DNA from: a virus | Strand: one strand, 5' to 3' | Length of the DNA: 22,479 bases | Virus record (IMG/VR): IMGVR_UViG_3300035698_013197 | Span: 1-22,479 of that record | In this document: piece after piece, positions 6,769 through 13,593 of the stretch | Position numbering within the stretch: position 1 is the stretch's first letter | Layout of the letters: every line of letters begins with the position of its first letter | Notes under the pieces: model-generated | Databases searched by the model: none | What the model was told of the DNA's origin: nothing | What the model saw: the letters and a program-made list of their open reading frames with translations, nothing else | Translations under genes and position numbers: made by a program

Positions 6769-6992
6769 TGGTTGTCTCCTAATTTAAATAATGATGCAAA
6801 GAGAAAATGATAAGCATAATATAAAATCATATTTAATAAAGTAACAATAATTGCAGTTACTGTTGTTCCCCAAACTTTAATAAACAGTTCAACATATAAT
6901 TTAAAAAATATTATATCTACAGATACTATTAATAATCTATATAAGATACCACTTTTTAAAAGTAACCAAAGATTAATCTTTCTTATTGCCAT
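6765..6992 (-). CDS. Small two-helix membrane protein, DUF2061-like (75 aa)
   Basis: The protein has two hydrophobic helices (about residues 18-37 and 42-63), preceded by a short basic N-terminus (MAIRKINLW). The arrangement of an R-containing first helix and a second helix ending in LLNMILYYAYHFLF resembles DUF2061 membrane proteins, which I recall being found near or fused to sulfate-activation genes; this recall should be verified. The gene overlaps the APS-kinase gene by 20 nt at its start and the sulfotransferase by an ATGA at its end, so all three are translationally coupled. A role in sulfate or sugar transport is possible but unproven. Confidence 0.65.
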   Translation of the reverse strand: MAIRKINLWLLLKSGILYRLLIVSVDIIFFKLYVELFIKVWGTTVTAIIVTLLNMILYYAYHFLFASLFKLGDNQ

Positions 6993-7770
6993 TCTTCCTA
7001 ATCTCCGTTGCTGAAATAGATTCTGTTTCTTTATCTAAAATAATTTGTCTTATTCCCCAGCCCACTTTTCTCCCATAACATACTTCTTCAATATCTGGCA
7101 TTGCCATTACAACAAGATTTCCTTCAAAACTTTCCTTTTTAAATTCTTTAGCAAACATACCAATTCTTTCTTTTAAAGTATAAGGATTATTATTATTATC
7201 TATTCCTGTATCTCTAAGACCTACACAAACTTTTTTACCTTCGTTTAATACTGAACGAATAAGTTTAATATGCCCCTCGTGTAATGGCTGGTATCTTCCA
7301 ATGAATAAACTATAAAAAGGTTTTACTTTTGTACCTAACAATATTTTTTCTACTTCATCAACACTCTCTTCAATAGTGTTATTATTGTTATCTATTTCTA
7401 TACATATTGTTGGCTCTTCATAAAAATGTCCGTCTCTCTTAGGAACATCTCTTTTAATATATACAAAAATAGGAGAACAAATTTTATATATATTATTTCT
7501 TACTTTTTCCATAGGGGCAATTGAAGAAATAACAACATCAGCCTGTCTACTTAATTCTTTTGCTAATCTTGCTACTCTATAATTATTTTCCTCTCTATCC
7601 TCTTTAGAAAATCCTAAACCTAAAGATACAGACCTTCTCATATCATCCCCATCTAATACAATAATTGGTTGTTTAAATTTTAAGTTTTCAGCTATTGTAG
7701 TTTTACCACAGCCACTAGGTCCTGTCAGCCATATTATTTTATGTTCCTTACCTTTGATACCTTTCATCAT
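6973..7770 (-). CDS. APS-kinase-like domain fused to an HxGH nucleotidyltransferase (265 aa)
   Basis: Residues 1-145 resemble adenylylsulfate kinase (CysC): P-loop GPSGCGKTT (17-25), DGD (40-42), GFSKEDREEN (53-62) and SSIAPMEKVR (82-91). The usual lid region with an R-D-x-K-G-L-Y stretch is short and altered (KRDVPKRDGHFYEEP). Residues 152-265 form a second domain of the cytidylyltransferase/NMNAT-like fold: GRYQPLHEGH (158-167, HxGH) and ISATEIR (252-258). Thus one protein holds a kinase and an adenylyl/cytidylyl-transferase. It could make PAPS for the adjacent sulfotransferase, or act on another nucleotide or phosphosugar. The start at 7770 (AAAGGAG 5 nt upstream) is preferred to a GTG at 7776 inside the ribosome site. 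Confidence 0.8.
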   Translation of the reverse strand: MMKGIKGKEHKIIWLTGPSGCGKTTIAENLKFKQPIIVLDGDDMRRSVSLGLGFSKEDREENNYRVARLAKELSRQADVVISSIAPMEKVRNNIYKICSPIFVYIKRDVPKRDGHFYEEPTICIEIDNNNNTIEESVDEVEKILLGTKVKPFYSLFIGRYQPLHEGHIKLIRSVLNEGKKVCVGLRDTGIDNNNNPYTLKERIGMFAKEFKKESFEGNLVVMAMPDIEEVCYGRKVGWGIRQIILDKETESISATEIRKNGNKKD

Positions 7771-8453
7771 TCCCACTCCTTTACCTGAGTATTGTGCTTC
7801 TTTTCATAATATAATTTATCTTCTTCTAATGCTTGTACTCGATTATCCTTTTCAGAACCTTGTCTTGTAGTTTCTCCCCACATATGAACACTCTGTGTAC
7901 CAGGTGCACATCTTCTTCTAAATCCTACTGTCTCCATTCTATGAATAAAATCTGCATCATCCCAGAACATTTTAAAATTAGGGTCAAATTGACCTATAGC
8001 ATCAAACACTTCTTTCCTAATAAGACAAAAACATATTCCTGAATCTGATTTTCCATCATTCCAAAATGATGTAACAGAAGATTCTATTACACCAGCTATT
8101 GGATTTTCCATCATATACTTTACCATATTATTTACAGTTTGACTTCTAATTATAAATATATCACTATCCATAATAAGTAAATGATTGTTTTCTCCATTAT
8201 TCCTATATTTCATTTCTTCTATTATTAAATTTCTACCTCTTGCTATTCCTACATTTTCTGCAGGTGATACATAAGAATCATTTTCCCTTAGCTCTTCTTG
8301 TATCAATACTGCTGTGTTATCTTCACTTGCTTGGTTCACTGCTATAATATTTAACTTAATATGCAATGTTGCTTTTCTGAGGAAAAAGAACCATGGTCTA
8401 ACCAGCTCTTCATTGTTTCTAAACATTACTCCTACTGTCAATTCTTCTAACAT
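7767..8453 (-). CDS. GT2-like glycosyltransferase (228 aa), paralogue of 8462-9166
   Basis: A GT-A enzyme: TVGVMFRNNEEL at the N-terminus, AVNQASEDNT as the GT2 N-x-S-x-D-x-T region, NVGIARGRNL, and the metal motif D-S-D (96-98, LLIMDSDIFI). The distal motif KMFWDDADFIHRME is shared with the neighbour and probably carries the catalytic Asp. The ATG at 8453 has AGGAGA; the stop overlaps the APS-kinase gene start by 4 nt. About 228 residues, compact as phage GT2 enzymes usually are. Confidence 0.85.
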   Translation of the reverse strand: MLEELTVGVMFRNNEELVRPWFFFLRKATLHIKLNIIAVNQASEDNTAVLIQEELRENDSYVSPAENVGIARGRNLIIEEMKYRNNGENNHLLIMDSDIFIIRSQTVNNMVKYMMENPIAGVIESSVTSFWNDGKSDSGICFCLIRKEVFDAIGQFDPNFKMFWDDADFIHRMETVGFRRRCAPGTQSVHMWGETTRQGSEKDNRVQALEEDKLYYEKKHNTQVKEWE

Positions 8454-8461
8454 TCTATCTC

Positions 8462-9166
8462 CTATGACATGTTTGGTAGTTTTTTATTAGGATACTTTTT
8501 CTCAAAATAAGCCTTATCATTCTTAACTGCTGCTTCCCTAATCTTACCACCTTCAGTTCCAGATGCCGTAGTAGCCCCCCAAAAATGCATCGCTACTGCA
8601 ACACCCATTATAAAATGGCACATACCCACCTGTTCCATTCTATCCATAAAATCTGTATCGTCCCAGAACATTCTAAAGTTTTCATCAAACTCACCAATAA
8701 CATCAAACAGTTTTTTGTTTATTAAACAAAAACAAATACCCCAAGATGTTTTAGTAAAATTTCTCCAACTATGAATCTTCCCTTCAATAATACCAACTCT
8801 ATCTTCATTATTATTATGAAATTCTAATTCATGATACATCTTATCAATAGATTTATCTTGCATTATAAATACATCACTATCTAACAATAATAAATGTTCA
8901 TAGTTACCTTGATTTCTTTCCTTCATAGCTTTCAATATTAAATTTCTTCCTTTTGATATACCCACATTTTTAGGAGGAGAAACAATTATATCATGAGGAG
9001 CTATCATATGTTTTGCTAACTCATTCATAGTATTATCTGTACTTGCTTGATTTACTGCTATTACCTTTAAAGAAATATTAGTTGACTTCCTTAAAAAATA
9101 GAAGAAAGGTGCCACTAACTCTTCATTATTCCTGAATAAGACTCCTACTGTCAAACTGATAGACAT
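8462..9166 (-). CDS. GT2-like glycosyltransferase (234 aa), paralogue of 7767-8453
   Basis: It matches its downstream neighbour along its length: TVGVLFRNNEELVAPFF, AVNQASTDNT, NVGISKGRNL, D-S-D at 96-98 (LLLLDSDVFI), and RMFWDDTDFMDRMEQVG. The identical DxD position shows a tandem duplication. The ATG at 9166 is inside the end of the upstream gene (41-nt overlap), yet it has an excellent ribosome site (GGAGGGAG), so this start is kept. Probably adds a sugar in the same pathway as its partner. Confidence 0.85.
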   Translation of the reverse strand: MSISLTVGVLFRNNEELVAPFFYFLRKSTNISLKVIAVNQASTDNTMNELAKHMIAPHDIIVSPPKNVGISKGRNLILKAMKERNQGNYEHLLLLDSDVFIMQDKSIDKMYHELEFHNNNEDRVGIIEGKIHSWRNFTKTSWGICFCLINKKLFDVIGEFDENFRMFWDDTDFMDRMEQVGMCHFIMGVAVAMHFWGATTASGTEGGKIREAAVKNDKAYFEKKYPNKKLPNMS

Positions 9167-9989
9167 TGTTCACTCCCTCCTCCATTAATATGTGTATTTC
9201 GTTCTTAATTTCTTTAGGTGCTTGCTGATAAAACCGCTTAAATCTTGTATTTAAAAATGAACTGCTAATAATTCTAAACCAATTCCTATGTAATGAACTC
9301 GTTCTAAATAAAGTTTTCCATCTGCCTTCGCATCTTGAATGACCTAAATGTAAACCATGGCAACTAAAGTTACTATGCATAGGCATTGGTAATCCTGATT
9401 CTTTTATCATCTCCCAAAGTATATGTTGATTATCTATTTTATTTAATTGCTTATTAAAAAACTTTGGTATCCTTAGTCCTTTCTTTAGCATCTTATCATA
9501 CTTCTGCATAATAGGATACATAATATCTAAATATTCTTCTCTTTTAAAGAAATGCAATCCTGTCATTCTATTCCCACGTGTTTCAGGAGGGTCTATTCTA
9601 TCTGTATTGCTATAACAAGTATGATTGAAATCACATATAGTTCTGTGATGTTGTATTAAGGTTGGCATCTCAGGAACAATCCAGATATCAACATCTCCTA
9701 TAAATATATATTTATATTTATCAAACTGTGGAAAGTAACTAGTCCACCTTAAAGATTTTATAGTATCAGGGTCATTTGGATATCCTTCAAAGCTATTTCC
9801 TTGTATATAATAGTTACTATTGTTAAAATATTTTAATTGTTCAAATACTTCAGTTGGAAGATGTCCTTTTATAGCTAACATCGCTCCATATTCTGGATAA
9901 GATATCTCTAAAAAATGCAAGAACAAAGGAAGATAATAGCTATACTTTGTATCCATAACTAAAAAGATACATAATTCAGGTTGGTTCAT
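9126..9989 (-). CDS. GT-A type glycosyltransferase (287 aa)
   Basis: A predicted sugar transferase with the metal-binding motif D-V-D (99-101, YIFIGDVDIWIVPEMP) after a strand-rich N-terminal domain beginning CIFLVMDTKYSYYLPLF. Later features are TRGNRMTGLHFFKREEYL, DNQHILWEMI and SCHGLHLGHSR. The D-x-Q and H-x2-L-G-H segments recall donor/metal ligands in GT8-like enzymes, though the family is not certain. The ATG at 9989 has GGGAG upstream and overlaps the preceding gene by 4 nt (ATGA). The C-terminal 60 residues are basic and may contact an acceptor. Confidence 0.75.
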   Translation of the reverse strand: MNQPELCIFLVMDTKYSYYLPLFLHFLEISYPEYGAMLAIKGHLPTEVFEQLKYFNNSNYYIQGNSFEGYPNDPDTIKSLRWTSYFPQFDKYKYIFIGDVDIWIVPEMPTLIQHHRTICDFNHTCYSNTDRIDPPETRGNRMTGLHFFKREEYLDIMYPIMQKYDKMLKKGLRIPKFFNKQLNKIDNQHILWEMIKESGLPMPMHSNFSCHGLHLGHSRCEGRWKTLFRTSSLHRNWFRIISSSFLNTRFKRFYQQAPKEIKNEIHILMEEGVNNVYQFDSRSLIQE

Positions 9990-10558
9990 TGCTCTCCCAC
10001 TTTTTTATCCGCCTTTTTAAGTGCTGCTGTATTTCTTATATTAAAATCTTCAAATGCTGCTTCTGTTGACTTCGCTCCCTTATCTCTAACTTCTTGTCTG
10101 TTCTTTTTTACTAATTCATTTAACTTTTCAGTTGCAACTTTAATCATCTCTTCAAACGAACCATTACATTGTGCAGATAAAGCCACTCTATCATGTGCTT
10201 TAATACCACAATCTTTTTCATAATCAATATAATGTCCTATATCAACTGACCAACCACTGCTCCTTGTACTAATTATAATAGCATAACCACAAGCTCCAAA
10301 TTGTTCAGTTGTTTCTTGGAACTTCTTAAGGATACTTGTATTACGGTTTACTGCACCTGAATCTTCCCACCAGACAGTTCCTAATTTTCTATAACATGTG
10401 GGAACAAAATTTCTCATTATCAATCCTGTATCATCATACCATAATACTTCTACTACATAAGGGAGATGATAACCTTGTGCTCTTGCTATAGCTAACTTTA
10501 ATTGTTTATCTCTATCAAAATAAAACTTTATCTTTCTAATAATATTTAGTAGTTTCAT
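9986..10558 (-). CDS. Hypothetical protein (190 aa)
   Basis: No family recognised. The N-terminus is basic (MKLLNIIRKIKFYFDRDKQLK), the middle is mixed alpha/beta with aromatic patches (YVVEVLWYDDTGLI, LGTVWWEDSGAV, CGYAIIISTRSSGWSVDIGHYIDY split here only by commas), and the C-terminal 60 residues are charged and helical (EEMIKVATEKLNELVKKNRQ). It is coupled to the 59-aa gene upstream (ATGA) and to the glycosyltransferase downstream (ATGA), so it is part of the same operon. The context suggests a role in, or alongside, glycan assembly, but that is inference only. Confidence 0.7.
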   Translation of the reverse strand: MKLLNIIRKIKFYFDRDKQLKLAIARAQGYHLPYVVEVLWYDDTGLIMRNFVPTCYRKLGTVWWEDSGAVNRNTSILKKFQETTEQFGACGYAIIISTRSSGWSVDIGHYIDYEKDCGIKAHDRVALSAQCNGSFEEMIKVATEKLNELVKKNRQEVRDKGAKSTEAAFEDFNIRNTAALKKADKKVGEQ

Positions 10559-10734
10559 TTCTTTTCCTTATTATGCTTATCTATTGTTTTTAAAATCTTT
10601 ATACTAAACTGATACATTGCTTCTCTTGATTTATTTACACAACCGTCTCCAAGATTAATACAAATATTATCAGATAAAAATCCACCTAACTTACTTGCTA
10701 GCTTATCATCATCTTGTAATCTTTTCTTTTTCAT
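10555..10734 (-). CDS. Small hypothetical protein (59 aa)
   Basis: An ATG at 10734 opens a 59-codon frame ending in TGA that overlaps the next gene by ATGA. It overlaps the end of the upstream GT9-methyltransferase gene by 26 nt. A modest AGGA ribosome site lies about 9 nt upstream. The product is basic at both ends (MKKKRLQDDDKL and KHNKEKK), with two cysteines around ICINLGDGCVNKS and a helical tail. Filling a 150-nt gap exactly, with coupled ends on both sides, supports a real gene. Function unknown. Confidence 0.6.
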   Translation of the reverse strand: MKKKRLQDDDKLASKLGGFLSDNICINLGDGCVNKSREAMYQFSIKILKTIDKHNKEKK

Positions 10735-12466
10735 TACCGTGTATCCTATCTAGAGCCATTACTATCATATCTGCTTTTCCATTTCTTAATACTGTACTAT
10801 GGTCTATCTTCCAAAGATGCATTTCTGTTCTACTGTGTTCAATTCCTATTGGAAGAGATAAAATTATTCTTCCTTCTGGCTTACATACTCTTTCAAGTTC
10901 TGCCATTCCTTTTGCCATACTAGGAATATGCTCTAACACTTCGCCACAAATTACAGTATCAAAACTATTATCTGGGAAAGGTAATTTATGCACATCACCA
11001 TACAATGCTTTTAGTCCTTTATCTTGCATTCTTTTCAATCTGATTTTACTAATCTCAATTGCTGTAACATCAAACCCTTGCTTCATTAAAACTTCTACAC
11101 AGTATCCATCTCCTGCACCCACTTCTAAAACCTTCTTACCTTTTACCTTATTCATCATAGTATATATTCTATCCCATTGACACTGCTCTTTTCTATAATG
11201 AGATTCACCTAATGGTAATTCCATAGCAAACTTTTCATTTATATCATTAAGGTCTACATCCATTCTATTCTCCAAAGGTTTTAATTTTATAATCTGGTCT
11301 ACTGCCTTTACTACCATCTGTTCTGTTATTGCATCCATACATTTAACAGGCATCGGATAGCCTTCAGGGCATTCTCTCCACCACATATCGCTTGACCACC
11401 ATTTAGCTTTACATTTAAAAGGTGTCTCCACATTTACATTTTCTTCATAACCAAAGAAGTGAGGAGGAGTAGGACCAAAGAGTACAATACTTCTTGTGCG
11501 AACTGCACGTGCCAGATGTACTAAACCACTTTCTGAATCTAAATGAAATGAAGATTTTGCCAATAGGGCAACTGTCTGCGCCAACGAAGTACGTCCCGTC
11601 AAGTCAATCACTCCTTCAATAACAGATTCATTCATATGGCCTAATTGAATAACCTTATAGCCTCTTGTTTTTAAATAAGATACTACCTTGGTCCACTTCT
11701 TAGGATTCCAACATTTAGTTTGTCTTGTAATATCAGACGCATTATGAACTGTAACATATTTTCCACCTTCTAACATAGTTACTAATGTAAAATCATCTCT
11801 TTTTAAAAATGCATAAAGGTCATCATCTGAACCTTCAAGATTTGCTGTCTGTATTCCTAATTGTCTTTCAGTTATTTTAACAGCTTGAGACAACTTATAA
11901 TTAGACAAAGGAAATTTATTATAATAATCTATATAAGGTTCAAAACATTTATCCGTTGCTAATTTATCTTTTGCAAACCTCTTTACATCTTTATAATAAA
12001 CTTTTGTTGCATATCTATTATCATATACCATATCATAATCTTGTAGCAATACTTTATCTAATAGTTGTTCCCAGACCATGTTCTGACAGATAACTATCTT
12101 ATCCACACTAGGATTATTTTCTATTATTGAGTGGCCTATTCTGTCCCTAATATATAAGGTAGTTATACTATTAGGATATTTTCTTTTAACAGCCTTTGCT
12201 AGACCTGCTAATATTAAAGAATCTCCTATACCACCTATTCTTATTAATGCAATTTTTAATTTATCAGGAACTTTAGAATTATTTGTAGATTTTAATAATT
12301 GTTCTACGGGGGTTTGCTTCTGGTCAAAAACTGTTTCTGCTACTTTTGCTGTATTAACTAAATAAAATGCTTCTTGGTCAGTAACAGGATAGATTAAATT
12401 TTCACAAAAACTTGTTCCATTCCAACTATATTCTTTTCTAGGCGATAGTAATCTTATCTTAGGCAT
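10709..12466 (-). CDS. Heptosyltransferase-like GT9 fused to a SAM methyltransferase, with a short phage-like N-terminal module (585 aa)
   Basis: Three parts. Residues 1-50 (MPKIRLLSPRKEYSWNG, then VTDQEAFYLVNTAKV) resemble small phage proteins encoded next to capsid genes. Residues about 68-380 form a GT9-like GT-B enzyme: KIALIRIGGIGDSLILAGL at its start, DLTGRTSLAQTVALLAKSS, then DSESGLVHLARA and VLFGPTPPHFFG. Residues about 440-585 are a class I methyltransferase: KVLEVGAGDGYCVEVL, FDTVICGEVLEHI and CKPEGRIILSLP. The start at 12466 has GGAG upstream; a TTG-initiated extension to 12514 would read through the terminator stem. It is the first gene after the capsid gene. The product likely transfers a sugar and methylates it or a partner residue. 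Confidence 0.82.
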   Translation of the reverse strand: MPKIRLLSPRKEYSWNGTSFCENLIYPVTDQEAFYLVNTAKVAETVFDQKQTPVEQLLKSTNNSKVPDKLKIALIRIGGIGDSLILAGLAKAVKRKYPNSITTLYIRDRIGHSIIENNPSVDKIVICQNMVWEQLLDKVLLQDYDMVYDNRYATKVYYKDVKRFAKDKLATDKCFEPYIDYYNKFPLSNYKLSQAVKITERQLGIQTANLEGSDDDLYAFLKRDDFTLVTMLEGGKYVTVHNASDITRQTKCWNPKKWTKVVSYLKTRGYKVIQLGHMNESVIEGVIDLTGRTSLAQTVALLAKSSFHLDSESGLVHLARAVRTRSIVLFGPTPPHFFGYEENVNVETPFKCKAKWWSSDMWWRECPEGYPMPVKCMDAITEQMVVKAVDQIIKLKPLENRMDVDLNDINEKFAMELPLGESHYRKEQCQWDRIYTMMNKVKGKKVLEVGAGDGYCVEVLMKQGFDVTAIEISKIRLKRMQDKGLKALYGDVHKLPFPDNSFDTVICGEVLEHIPSMAKGMAELERVCKPEGRIILSLPIGIEHSRTEMHLWKIDHSTVLRNGKADMIVMALDRIHGNEKEKITR

Positions 12467-12484
12467 TTCGTTGGCACTCCGTTT

Positions 12485-12516
12485 AAAATTAGGGTGGTCA
12501 TTACACCACCCCAATT
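12485..12516 (-). terminator. Rho-independent terminator after the major capsid gene
   Basis: On the minus strand a 12-bp stem (AATTGGGGTGGT with ACCACCCTAATT, one G-U pair; plus arms 12505-12516 and 12487-12498) closes a 6-nt loop GTAATG and is followed by a short T-run. It begins 18 nt after the capsid gene stop. It would allow high capsid expression and lower read-through into the sugar island. The T-run is short, so partial read-through is likely. Confidence 0.7.
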
Positions 12517-12533
12517 GTTATTAATTTACATTC

Positions 12534-13499
12534 TTAAGCAGAATGCCTTATATTAAGAATTTCAACTGCTGCTGTTTCTTCTTCCAGCTTCACATCAATT
12601 CTCATTGTCATTGTTACTTCAATGATTCTTTTTCTAGGCTGTCTCATCATTTCATAAGTTATATCCCTATGTACACCAAAAAGGATATTCTTAGGATTAA
12701 TTAAAAGAGCTTTAGAACCATTAACTGTTGGAGAACCACCACCACCAGAAACATCTTCTGTAGTAATAGCAGGAACTTTACGAACCTGTATGCCCTGAAA
12801 ATAAGGGTCATTGTTCTCTAATAGATATCTAACAAATGCTTGGTCAACATTTTTATCAGCAAGTGCCTTAATATAATCAAGTCTTGCTTTATGAGAAACA
12901 TAGAAACGAAAATCATTTTCTACATCCATATATTTACCAGGCATTAATTTTAAAGCATTAAATAATATATCATCATCTAATGTTGTTGCTCCACCAGCAT
13001 CATAAGAATAGCTGGAGATCTGCTGAAATACACCATTAAGAATTTCCAGATAGTTACTTGTACCACCTGATTTATTACCATTAAGAAGTAATTTATCTGT
13101 TTCAAAAGCTACTTCTTTATTAGTAAGGTCCATAATAGTATTAAAAAGTCCTTGACCTTCAATACTATCTTCAAGAGCATCATAACCCAGATCTATAGCC
13201 ATAATAACTTCTTCTGCATCAAGAGTTACCTTGGTAGTAGTTGGCTTAGTAGTTGTGCTTGGTGCTGTTCCTACTGCAGGCGGTGTCTGAAGAATATCAG
13301 AAGCATAAGTAATTTTATCTACTTGTCTTTTGTCACCCTTCATTGGTATTCTGCGTGTTTCTGCAAGTATAACTGATTTATCAATTATACCTCTAACAAA
13401 AGCACCGGCCTGTTCTGGCTCAAGAAGTCCACCTGTCGCTAGATCTCCAGACGTAAACGCCTTATCTAGTACCTCATCAATTGTTAATCTATCACCCAT
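12534..13499 (-). CDS. HK97-fold major capsid protein (321 aa)
   Basis: The gene sits where the capsid gene is expected, right after a protease and scaffold, and has a near-perfect ribosome site (AAAGGAGG) before its ATG. Features of the HK97 fold: an N-terminal arm (residues 1-45), a likely E-loop segment around 60-100, AIDLGYDALEDS (101-112) as the spine-helix/strand region with the common E-x-L-E-D-S pattern, long mixed A-domain segments, and a C-terminal SKALLINPKNILFG then TMRIDVKLEEETAAV typical of P-domain strands. Residues 78-92 are unusually rich in Thr, Ser, Pro and Lys, in the likely exposed loop. A terminator follows at 12485-12516. Confidence 0.88.
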   Translation of the reverse strand: MGDRLTIDEVLDKAFTSGDLATGGLLEPEQAGAFVRGIIDKSVILAETRRIPMKGDKRQVDKITYASDILQTPPAVGTAPSTTTKPTTTKVTLDAEEVIMAIDLGYDALEDSIEGQGLFNTIMDLTNKEVAFETDKLLLNGNKSGGTSNYLEILNGVFQQISSYSYDAGGATTLDDDILFNALKLMPGKYMDVENDFRFYVSHKARLDYIKALADKNVDQAFVRYLLENNDPYFQGIQVRKVPAITTEDVSGGGGSPTVNGSKALLINPKNILFGVHRDITYEMMRQPRKRIIEVTMTMRIDVKLEEETAAVEILNIRHSA

Positions 13500-13593
13500 T
13501 ATAAAAGCCTCCTTTCTCTGCTTTTAACTTATCAGAGGAAGTTGGCGGAGTTACCCACTCTACTTCATCTTTACTTACTCATTCAAATGGAAA
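13500..13593 (-). other. Capsid-gene leader with an in-frame open remnant
   Basis: This 94-nt gap holds the capsid ribosome site. In the same frame as the scaffold gene, after its TAA and a second TGA (about 13582-13584), 27 further codons stay open up to a TGA just inside the capsid gene. They read like ordinary protein (VSKDEVEWVTPPTSSDKLK), and the base composition is less AT-rich than normal intergenic DNA here. It could be a leftover C-terminal tail of the scaffold or chance. No terminator or clear promoter is seen. Confidence 0.3.

Noticed and set aside
7180-7390. Short ATT/GTT tri-nucleotide runs as regulatory repeats
   Set aside because: They encode Asn-rich linkers (NNNN) within the APS-kinase fusion and are explained by codon use.
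10695-11180. Plus-strand open frame of 161 codons
   Set aside because: It is antisense to the methyltransferase domain and the 59-aa gene, with no promoter or ribosome site; all other genes are on the minus strand.
12467-12514. Extended start of the GT9 fusion gene
   Set aside because: It needs a TTG start and would code through the terminator hairpin; the ATG at 12466 has a ribosome site.
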